Assembly (NCBI GenBank): GCA_012934845.2
Contig: WNNJ02003859.1
Span: forward strand, 62,001 to 126,000
Direction of reading: 5' to 3'
Length of the DNA: 64,000 bases
From: Pomphorhynchus laevis
Lineage: Eukaryota; Acanthocephala; Palaeacanthocephala; Echinorhynchida; Pomphorhynchidae
In this document: positions 10,701-22,700 of the stretch, in pieces
Layout of the letters: every line of letters begins with the position of its first letter
How positions within the stretch are numbered: the first letter of the stretch is position 1
Made by a program: the position numbers and the translations under genes
Notes under the pieces: model-generated
Told to the model about the DNA's origin: nothing
Databases searched by the model: none
The model's input: only the letters and a program-made list of their open reading frames with translations

Positions 10701-13700
10701 GATATTGGCTTCGAGATTGCACGATCTGTGCTCGCATGCCTCCATGTAGCAAGATTAAGAAGAAGATAATATTACATCTAAACATAAACTATAGTTTCGT
10801 GAATTGCAGATCCATTTGCGGGAACCATTTTTATATAGAGATTAAAAAAATATTAAATTTAAATAAATTTATACCCTCTATAATACAATCGATTGACCGT
10901 AAACATTAGCAAGCCACAAAATTATGCTTTCGTGCTTTAAGAATTTGTTTGGAATTTGCTTATATCAAAATGAATAATTTTGTAGAAATATATAATATAT
11001 TTTAGGTATTATTCAAAATACTTTAGTTAAATTTATTAAATATCTAATTTCTTGAAATTCGTACATTTTAAGAAAATATTTATTTAAATACTAATATATA
11101 ATATATTATAATATATTAATAATATATAATATATATTTATTTAATACTAATATTTATATATTAAGTAAATATGTATTTTAATTTCAATTAAAATCACGTT
11201 TCAGTCAAATTTAGTTTTCATTTTTATAAATTTACGTAAAATGTAAAATGAATTTAAATAATAAATTTTATTATTTTAACATAAAATATATGTATAAAAT
11301 ATACATTATATATTTAAATATTTTTTTAATATATAAATTATGTGTTGTTAATCATTATTTGAAATTTATGCTTAAATAAATATTTTTTTAAGATAATATA
11401 AAAATAAGAAATTTAATTTTAAATACATCAAAATTTCAGTGTCTATTTGGTCGTACAATAGTTCTTCTATGAGTATTTGATTAGCTAAAATGAAAGTCTT
11501 TTTTAATGTTTCATTCAGAACTTGCACTGAAATTCAATATTTTAGCAATAATTTGCTAAATTATTGCTAAATAATTTAGATATTATTAATATATTAATAT
11601 TTATAAATATTAATATATTTAATATTTATAAAATATAGTATTACAATAATAATATTTATTTTTATGTATTCGTCCGAATGTGTACAATAGTTTATAATCG
11701 TTGTCTGAATTCGTCTTTATTCAATGTTCACATATTGATCTCACTACAAGCAATGAAAATCAGCTAAGGCTGTAAATCATTCGCTGTAGTTTGCGCTACT
11801 ATCATTTCTGTTGTTTACGGACAGTAAAACAAAACCAGCACTTTAATTACCCGGGATATTGTACTTTTGATCATAACTTTCGTTACGTGTTCTATTGAAA
11901 TGTAATTTATGAAATTTAAGAACTAATTTTTTTGATTCTTACTACTAGTGGATTATTTTATTTAATCATGTTCATGTGCTTCTACGGTATTTTCGTCAGG
12001 TGATAAATGTTCTTGATGTTGCGATCGTTGATAATCGTCTAATAAAAACTTTTATGATAGCAACTAGGTTTATATCTTGACATGTAAATTTTAGATTTTT
12101 ACAGCGACATGACAATTCCTAACGGTCAGTTTTTGATTTTAGCTTTTGATTTTATTTTTTCAAATTTTCCTATAATGTCTGTTTAAAAGTTTGATTTTTT
12201 AGACATCACTTGAAAGTCTGCAATTAATCAGATCAACTGAATGTGATATACACAAAGGTTGATATTTACAATTCACTTGAATTATGCTTATAATATTTAC
12301 GTGCAGAAAAATCGCCTGCTAAACTGTCTATAAATGCTTCGACAGAATCAGATACTGCGAATAAGGAATATAATTTCGAAAGTTTCGTTTTCAAACCACT
12401 AGTGAAATCTATGAAAACACCAAGGTATTGTTTCAGCTTTTTTATATAAATAAAATTTAATTTTAAAGAAAAAGTAAATGCAAAACTAGTTCTTTAATTT
12501 TGTCTGGATTGAAAGAAAATAAGCATGCATTTAATCATCCTTCACAAGAATGCCATCAAGATATCATTACATCTCCACCATATGTCTTAGACGAATCGAA
12601 ACAAATGGATTCTCAGAACAGCCATCATACGGACAGCATTGGATCTGAAATTCATATCAGTAAGCAACCATCTCCGACACGAACTATTTCGGTGTATTCA
12701 TCGAATTCTTCCTTAAATAATAATGAGACAGAGAAAAGAGTCGAGGAAGCGAATTGTATTGAATCAGTAGAAATAACCCCCGTTACCGATACGGATGAAA
12801 TAATAGTTGTTGATTCTGATGTAGTCAGCCCGAATGATGGCAGTTGTGTTCCAAGTCGCATTGCTGACGATCAAGAATTTTTATCGTCACACGAACATGT
12901 TGATGCGGTCGAATGCTCACCAACAACGAATAGCATACCGAGAATAAACAGCATTCAAATCAGCACGAACAAGCGGCGTCGTTTTAGCAGAGGCAGATTT
13001 ATACCTGTCGCGAGAAGGAAAAAACGACCTCGAGAAGCGATGGTTAATAATGAAGTGGTTGAGTCTGCAGTTGACAATTCAAATTCTTCTTCTGATAGAT
13101 CAACCGTAGTTGATCAGAGGTTGTTGACTTATAACTTTTCATTTGATCTACTTTTGATAAATATTTGAAATTAGCTTGCTAGTTTCTCCGAAATGCAAGA
13201 AAATTAAAATAATCGACGGAGTCTCAGATGAGAATTTAGCCAAAGATCAACAACATTTTGATATTTTCAAACACATCGTTGAAATTAATTCAGAGCAATT
13301 AGAAATACCATCAACTTATAAAATGTTTTTCGACACTACAAAGCAAACCGAACGCAGTACATTTGAGTGCCCGTTTGTTGAATGTGGTCGTGTCTTTGGT
13401 CGTGAAGATCTTCTAAATACTCACATTCAATATTGCCATGATCACGCTATTGAAGAAGAACGCGTTATAACTGTGCCAATAGATTGCAATTCAGTTCAAG
13501 CAATTTCAATACAATCTACTAGAAACGGTATTTGATTCTAATGTTTGAGTTTCTTAACAGAATTGCTAAATTCGACAAAATAAGAAATGCATAATATGCT
13601 AATTTTGAATAAATCAAAACTAGCATATGTCAAGATTTGTTCTAATTTAAATAATAAATTATTTATAATTTAAACAATTTTATTAATTTTAAGATACAAT

Positions 13701-16700
13701 TAAATGAAGGTTTTCAATTAAATGAAGGTTTTCAAAAGTTTTTGATTTTTTAAACATTTGGAATTTTTAAAATATTTTAAGTCGAGATTAATTTAAATTT
13801 AGATTATAAATTATTATTAATAAAATATAGTTTAAGAGTAAATTATAGTTTTCAATAATATATAATGAATTTTAAATTTTTTAATTTCAAATTTTGAACA
13901 AAAATGTATAATTTGGTTTTGGCATTATTTAACTTAAAGATTGAAAATGATTTACAGTTGAAATATATAAATTTTATTTTAAAATAATAATTTATATTTA
14001 AAAAACTTAAATATTTAACTTTTCATTAAAAAATATTTTTTATTCTGAGGGTTAATTGCGTCGAAAAATTGAAGACAATTTTGATAATAATTTCGTTATT
14101 GACTACATAACGATCTGCTTGAGCAAATTTAAAAAAAATTGGTTTTAGTGACACGACGTATCAAGTCTGAAAGTAATAGCCAACAAAAAAGATTACACAA
14201 ACGTACAGTCTTCAACATTCTCTAAATGAATATGAATTCTTTAATTAATATGCATCGCTTTAATATTGCACACGTCGATTTACATGATACGGATATGCTT
14301 GAAAGCCTTTAATGAATAAAGGCTTTGAAATATTTTGATAATTCGTGGTAATTCATGATATTATGAATCATTCTTTATGCTTGTTCGAGTGATTGTTGAT
14401 TTACTATTCGGTTTATAAATCATAACAACGCGCAGTCTAAGGGGAAATAATTTTGCTTGAAGATTTGTCAAATTTTTTACAACTTTTTTATTCTATTTCT
14501 TGTCTTGAAAATGCTGGCAATTTGCTATCAAAATTTGACTTATAATAAGGGCAATCCTTATCTATTAATAATAAATTTATTCCTTAGCCTCTTGTATTTC
14601 ATGTCTGCTTATTCATTAAATATTCTTATTGAATTTAAACACCCAGTAAATCGGTTTCATATATTAACTCTTTAACTCTTCATCGACACATTATCAACAC
14701 ATGATTTTAATAATCAATTATTTTTATTCTTTTATAAGAAAGCAATATTTCCCATGAACAATGTTAACAATGTATAATTATTAATTATTTATGTATTTTA
14801 AATCTACAGCTATTTGTGTAATACGTTAAAGTTATTTTCTCTTCCTTAAAAGAACGATTACATCAACTGTTGCTAACAATCATTTTTTTGATACACGTAA
14901 TAAATTAGTCGTCGCGTCCAGCAGCCGTTACTTCGAATAGTTTTTGACGTAGTCATAGACTACGCGAAGTAGTCTTCGATTATATTCTCGTCGAATAGTA
15001 TTCTCGTTGAATAGTATTCGCGTTGAATAGTTTTTGCGTGAGATAGTCTACAATAGTCTTCGCGTCGAATAGTTTTCTCGTCGAATAGTATTCGCGTTGA
15101 ATAGTTTTTGCGTGAGATAGTCTACAATAGTCTTCGCGTCGAATAGTTTTCTCGTCGAATAGTATTCGCGTTGAATAGTTTTTGCGTGAGATAGTCTACA
15201 ATAGTCTACGCGTCGAATAGTCGTCGCGTCGAATAGTCGTCGTGTCGAATAGTCGTCGCGTCAAATAGTCGTCGTGTCGAATAGTCGTCGCGTCGAATAG
15301 TCATCGCGTCGAATAGTCGTCGCGTAGAATAGTCGTCGCGTAGAATAGTCGTCGCGTAGAATAGTCGTCGCGTCGAATAGTCGTCGCGTCGAATAGTCGT
15401 CGCGTCGAATAGTCGTCGCGTCGAATAGTCGTCGCGTCGAATAGTCGTCGCGTCGAATAGTCGTCGCGTCGAATAGTCGTCGCGTCGAATAGTCGTCGCG
15501 TCGAATAGTCGTCGCGTCGAATAGTCGTCGCGTCGAATAGTCGTCGCGTCGAATAGTCGTCGCGTCGAATAGTCGTCGCGTCGAATAGTCGTCGCGTCGA
15601 ATAGTCGTCGCGTCGAATAGTCGTCGCGTCGAATAGTCGTCGCGTCGAATAGTCGTCGCGTCGAATAGTCGTCGCGTCGAATAGTCGTCGCGTCGAATAG
15701 TCGTCGCGTCGAATAGTCGTCGCGTCGAATAGTCGTCGCGTCGAATAGTCGTCGCGTCGAATAGTCGTCGCGTCGAATAGTCGTCGCGTCGAATAGTCGT
15801 CGCGTCGAATAGTCGTCGCGTCGAATAGTCGTCGCGTCGAATAGTCGTCGCGTCGAATAGTCGTCGCGTCGAATAGTCGTCGCGTCGAATAGTCGTCGCG
15901 TCGAATAGTCGTCGCGTCGAATAGTCGTCGCGTCGAATAGTCGTCGCGTCGAATAGTCGTCGCGTCGAATAGTCGTCGCGTCGAATAGTCGTCGCGTCGA
16001 ATAGTCGTCGCGTCGAATAGTCGTCGCGTCGAATAGTGTCGCGTCGAATAGTCGTCGCGTCGAATAGTGTCGCGTCGAATAGTGTCGCGTCGAATAGTCG
16101 TCGCGTCGAATAGTCGTCGCGTCGAATAGTCGTCGCGTCGAATAGTCGTCGCGTCGAATAGTCGTCGCGTCGAATAGTCGTCGCGTCGAATAGTCGTCGC
16201 GTCGAATAATTGTCGCGTCAAGTTGTCTTCTCGTTGACTTTTTGTTGCGTCAATTGGTCTTCGCGATTAGTTATTGTCGCGTCAATTAGTCGTCGTGTTT
16301 AATTGTTGTCTCGTCGAGCAGTTGTCGTGTTGAACTGTTGTCGAATCTAACAGTCGTCTTCTTAAATAGTCGTCACGTTGAATATTTGTCTCGTCAAGTT
16401 GTCGTCGCGTTAATTGCTGTTGCGTCAAGTATTTGTCGCGTTGAATTGTTGTCAAATCTAATAGTCGTCTCGTTGAATAATCTTTTTTTTTTCGATTAGT
16501 CGTTTCGTCGAATAGTCATGGCATTTTGTAGTCGTCGCGTGGAAATACTCATTTTAATTTTTTTATTTACGTTTTCTTTAGATTTTCTTCCTACTCCGTA
16601 TATTGTTGTTCACTGTTCTTGCGGTGACAAAACAATGACCGAAGACATGTTACAGGTTAGTCTTTATAATTAGTTTTGTAATTTGATATAATATTGTATA

Positions 16701-19700
16701 TAAAGGTTTACTGTTTCGATTACTAATTTGTTTTTAGTATTAAAAATATTGTTTAATCTTTTATTTTTCTAATTACATTTAATCTTGTTTTTATTAATTA
16801 CTTTTTGTTTTTTATTGATCATAAGCGTTCAACGTATTTTTATGAAAGCATTTTTAAGAAGCATCTTCTTGACTACTCAAGCCAATATACGATTTGTAAG
16901 ATTCAATTCATTTTTATCGTATAAAAATTTTATATATTCTTCAGGCACATTTGACATTTGGGCAGCCTTTTGAATTTCGGGAGTTATTTGTCAAGACACA
17001 CTTTAAATATGTTAACAAATGTTGATTAAGCATGGAAACATCTAGCCTTTTATTTAGCAAAGAGATAATCTTAAATTATCCTTTTGATTTTACATATTTT
17101 AACGTTTTAAACATATTTTAAAATGTTAGATGCATAATAATTTATAAAACATTTAACCACTAAATTCTAAGAGCAATTCGTATATGCATAATCGTAGAAG
17201 ATGTTTGCTAATAAAATAAACTATTTATTGAAATATTTAAATTTAATTTTCCTTTTTTTAATATATAACTTTTAATAATTTTAACTATCAAAGGCAATTT
17301 TCTAAATTGCTACACTACAGTAATATCTGAATTTTCTAATTAATAAATGGATAGCATAGAATATGATTTTTCCCGTTTTTAAATTAGAACCTTTTTTTTT
17401 GTTTTCGTTTGAACTTATTCAATATCAAAATGATAAGATTTATTGTACGGTATGATTTAAATAAAATTAGTTCCAGTGATAAAATTAGTTTATAGTGCTG
17501 ATATGGCGTTTAGCCTAAAAGCAGATAAGAAAATTATTTCAGCAATTTTCTCACAGTCAGACTAAATACTTTATTATTTTCATCTATGATACCTAAAGGT
17601 AAGATGATTCATTCATTGAGAAAATCATTTATCCTATTGCTATTTTATGATTCTATTTATACAAAAAAATAATTACTTTAAATAAAAACATTAATTATTC
17701 GACGCGACGATATTCGACGCGACGACTTTTCGACGCGACGACTTTTCGACGCGACGACTTTTCGACGCGACGACTTTTCGACGCGACGACTTTTCGACGC
17801 GACGACTTTTCGACGCGACGACTTTTCGACGCGACGACTTTTCGACGCGACGACTTTTCGACGCGACGACTTTTCGACGCGACGACTTTTCGACGCGACG
17901 ACTTTTCGACGCGACGACTTTTCGACGCGACGACTTTTCGACGCGACGACTTTTCGACGCGACGACTTTTCGACGCGACGACTTTTCGACGCGACGACTT
18001 TTCGACGCGACGACTTTTCGACGCGACGACTTTTCGACGCGACGACTTTTCGACGCGACGACTTTTCGACGCGACGACTTTTCGACGCGACGACTTTTCG
18101 ACGCGACGACTTTTCGACGCGACGACTATTCGACGCGACGACTATTCGACGCGACGACTATTCGACGCGACGACTATTCGACGCGACGACTATTCGACGC
18201 GACGACTATTCGACGCGACGACTATTCGACGCGACGACTATTCGACGCGACGACTATTCGACGCGACGACTATTCTATGCTACGCGACGACTATTCGACG
18301 CGAAGACTTTTCGACGCGAAGACTTTTCGACGCGACGACTTTTCGACGCGACGACTTTTCGACGCGACGACTATTCGACGCGACGACTATTTGACGCGAC
18401 GACTATTCGACGCGACGACTATTCGACGCGACGACTTTTCGACGCGACGACTTTTCGACGCGACGACTTTTCGACGCGACGACTTTTCGACGCGACGACT
18501 TTTCGACGCGACGACTTTTCGACGCGACGACTTTTCGACGCGACGACTTTTCGACGCGACGACTTTTCGACGCGACGACTTTTCGACGCGACGACTTTTC
18601 GACGCGACGACTTTTCGACGCGACGACTTTTCGACGCGACGACTTTTCGACGCGACGACTTTTCGACGCGACGACTTTTCGACGCGACGACTATTCGACG
18701 CGACGACTATTCGACGCGACGACTATTCGACGCGACGACTATTCGACGCGACGACTATTCGACGCGACGACTATTCGACGCGACGACTATTCGACGCGAC
18801 GACTATTCGACGCGACGACTATTCGACGCGACGACTATTCGACGCGACGACTATTCGACGCGACGACTTTTCGACGCGACGACTTTTCGACGCGACGACT
18901 TTTCGACGCGACGACTTTTCGACGCGACGACTTTTCGACGCGACGACTTTTCGACGCGACGACTTTTCGACGCGACGACTTTTCGACGCGACGACTTTTC
19001 GACGCGACGACTTTTCGACGCGACGACTTTTCGACGCGACGACTTTTCGACGCGACGACTTTTCGACGCGACGACTTTTCGACGCGACGACTTTTCGACG
19101 CGACGACTTTTCGACGCGACGACTTTTCGACGCGACGACTTTTCGACGCGACGACTTTTCGACGCGACGACTTTTCGACGCGACGACTTTTCGACGCGAC
19201 GACTTTTCGACGCGACGACTTTTCGACGCGACGACTTTTCGACGCGACGACTTTTCGACGCGACGACTTTTCGACGCGACGACTTTTCGACGCGACGACT
19301 TTTCGACGCGACGACTTTATCGACGCGACGACTTTATCGACGCGACGACTTTATCGACGCGACGACTTTATCGACGCGACGACTTTATCGACGCGACGAC
19401 TTTATCGACGCGACGACTTTATCGACGCGACGACTTTATCGACGCGACGACTATTCGACGCGACGACTATTTTACGTGCCTGACTATTTTATGATTCTAT
19501 TTATACAAAAAACAATAATTACTTTAAATAAAAACATTTATTATGTTGCTGAAGCGATGTTTTTTTATTAGCAGTGGTATAATACAACCTTTTCAAACAA
19601 TGACTTTAAGTTTTAAATGAGTCGTTGCAGCAAATTCGAGTTGAATTTTTTGTTTTTAAGTTGAAATATTTTTTTCTTAAAAGGTTTCATCTAGTAACGA

Positions 19701-22700
19701 TATTCACCTATTTCACCTATTTTAGTAACTATATTTTTTCAAATATTATGTAATAGACAAACGTTAATAATGTTAATAAAGCAAAAATCAAACATGTAAT
19801 TTGTATTGTTTAATATTTAGTGTAAAGCTTGTTTATGCTTTCAACATAGAAGTTGTACGCATCGTAATGCCGATTGTCAATATGATCACTTCTGCCAGTA
19901 CTGTGTGGATAATAAATGTAATTGATTTCGTATTTTTATAGCAATTTGATTTTACCAGTTTTTATTTTTTATCGTTCACATGTGGAAATATCATCCGTTA
20001 ACTGAATAGTTATATAGTTAATAATTATTTTTTTGATGTATCATTATGAAATTATATATTTAATTAGTTCCAATGTATCAAAATGCATTGTTTAATGAAA
20101 CAAAAAATGCGTTGTTATGAATTTTTCATCATATTTTTTAAAAAATAATGTTTTACTAAAAATTAGTTTTATGTTTGAATACTTTAGATGTCTATTAAAA
20201 AGTTAAGCTTTTATCTATTTCGTCTTTAGATCATATGGCCGCTTTCATATATTGTTTATCTCAAAATAACTTAATATATATCTCTATTTCCCTTTCGCTT
20301 TTGCATTCAATTTTATTTTTTAATTTGTAAAGAATGCTCTTTTTTTGCAATACTTTTATTTCGTATGTCAAAATTTTACAAACGCGTATATTAATTGTAG
20401 CGATTAAAAGTTCTGATGTTCGGTTAAATATATTTAATATATAAAAATATTAATATATATTAAATATATATGTTTAAAATATACAAAATTAAAAGTGTAT
20501 AATTACGATATAAATGTGTATTAAAGATTAAGGAGAACACTCAGTTGTGCGAACATTATCTCTAAAATGCTTCTTTAAAGAAGAAGCATTTTAGAGATGC
20601 TTCCAAACCTTTTCCATGTTATCCCTTCTTATGTCATTTGTAATTTTCATGGACAAATACATATTATTCAAACTAATAAATAATAAATAATGTGCTGTCA
20701 TTTTTACAATCAAAGTTATTTTAATTTTCTAACGTTTCAAAAAAAAAGAACGATTTTGGTTCTGGATTTTTATTTGATTTTAAAGTGTTTGAGTGGTATC
20801 CAGTTAGATACAATGTATTGTATGCACACTTTATTAAATTATGTTTCTATGATGGCCTTAAAAATACATATATATATGGGTCAACGACAGTTGAGAGTAT
20901 TTATAAACGAAATTAATTTACCGTTTTTCGAAAACCGACAACATAAATTTCCAATATATTATCAATTTAATGGAAACATAAATATGAATAAAAATCACAA
21001 CTTAAGCAGCCACTTCCCTATAGCATTCCAAAAATGCAAGTGCCCTCTATCATCCTACTAAAGTTAAATTTCTGCTTATCTACTTTATCCTCATTTATCT
21101 GTATTATTACACCTGGTTCGCCAATTTTTTCATTTTTTTCTTGTCGAATTACTGTATCCAAGCATACTTCTTATCAATATTGATACCGGTCACATAGTGC
21201 GAGACGAAATCTGTCAATTATCTTCGTACAATCATTAGTTTTGTACATATTCATAGTTCAATCCTATTGAGCAGAGATGGCCAACAAGATTATCACGATA
21301 AAACGGTCGATCACAAGTTTAATTTTGGTCGATCGTAGCTCACTGGCATGTTTGGAGTAGAATTCAATGTACAATGAATTTTGAAGACAAATCTATCTTT
21401 CAATAGTTTAATGCATTCTGGGAATTTGCCAAGGTTATAAATTTCTAGAATTTATTCAGTGAGACTATTTATCTTGGTTCACTCAGTACAATACATTTTG
21501 ACATTTGTGACACTTGTCAATGGACGCGTGAACGCAACTGTTTCGACCCGACTCATCGAAGAACATAGACAGTTATCTTAAATATTTGGTAGTGTCATAG
21601 GGCAGTTTCTTTTATTTTCTATGAACAGTATTATTTATCAATATTATTCATCTTTAGTAACCATGTTGAGTTTCAATTTTTCTTATGCTTAAAATGTAGG
21701 TACATTTTCTTTGTTTTAAATTAAATTGTTTCTCTTGCCTTTATATTTATACGATAAGTGAGCATTCCCGGTAACATATCTCTAAACTGGGGTCATTACA
21801 ATAATAGAGAAAAATAAGGGACAGTATTACAAATTATTATTAATAAATAATATACTTTGTATTATAAAAATATACACTAAATCGATATTCCAGTAGCTCC
21901 CGTAACACTTCAGGAATTCAGTTTTTTTCGCGGAAATTAATTAATCATCTTTTATATTTAAATTAATTAATCATACATAAATCAATTAATCAATATATCT
22001 ATGTTGTAAACCAAAATAGATATATTGTAACATGTAACATATCGATTGTAGACTTGAATATATCATTATTAGATTTATATATACTGCATTACTGTGCCAT
22101 ATCGTAATATTGTTATTATTTTTCTCAATACATAGGAGATAGCCGCAGTTCTTGAATTTTTAAATTTGAGAGGAAATTCAAAATTTAAATTGTATCAAAT
22201 CTTTCCCTTAGACTACTCTAATGACAACAATTCGATCGCAACACTTTGAAGATAAAATGCAGATCTGATACACAATAATGTTGGCTACCCATACTCTAGA
22301 GAAGCAGTACGTTTATTAAAAATATAAGCGTTAATATAAAAATAATATTAACATATTATGTTAATTCATAATATTATAAAAGCCTTCATCGGCTGATGAA
22401 TTGGTAGTCTGTAATTTTCTAACCATGTTCATTTGTTCTAAAATTTCTGTAACATCACCTGAACATCGAAAATACCAACGATGCTTTTATTTTTACAAAA
22501 GTCTTTTTTTCTTGTGAATATGGTAATAGTAATCTGGCTTATTACATTTAAATAATTTATTTCCAAACAAAACATTATTTTACAGAGAATGACAGCCACA
22601 AAAATTGTACAAAAATAGTTATCACGAATTCATTAAGAAATAAAAAATCGAATCATTTATCTCCTGAATGAAAACGTGATACTAAAACTTGACTATCACG

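Noticed and set aside
15301-16221. 306-codon open frame in satellite array 1
   Set aside because: It is the 16-bp repeat read in frame (a 16-residue period); no start context, no non-repeat sequence, and it lies in an intron.
14905-19480. CRISPR-like regular repeats
   Set aside because: Units are contiguous with no unique spacers; these are eukaryotic tandem satellites.
18277-19494. 405-codon open frame in satellite array 2
   Set aside because: Same artefact as in array 1; the 17-bp units at the end simply rotate the frame.
20690-21061. 123-codon open frame as a gene
   Set aside because: It lies in an intron of the host gene, has a composition typical of AT-rich DNA, and shows no motif or splice support.
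21271-21560. hAT-like end (CAGAGATGGCCAAC)
   Set aside because: No matching inverted terminus or 8-bp target duplication was found nearby.
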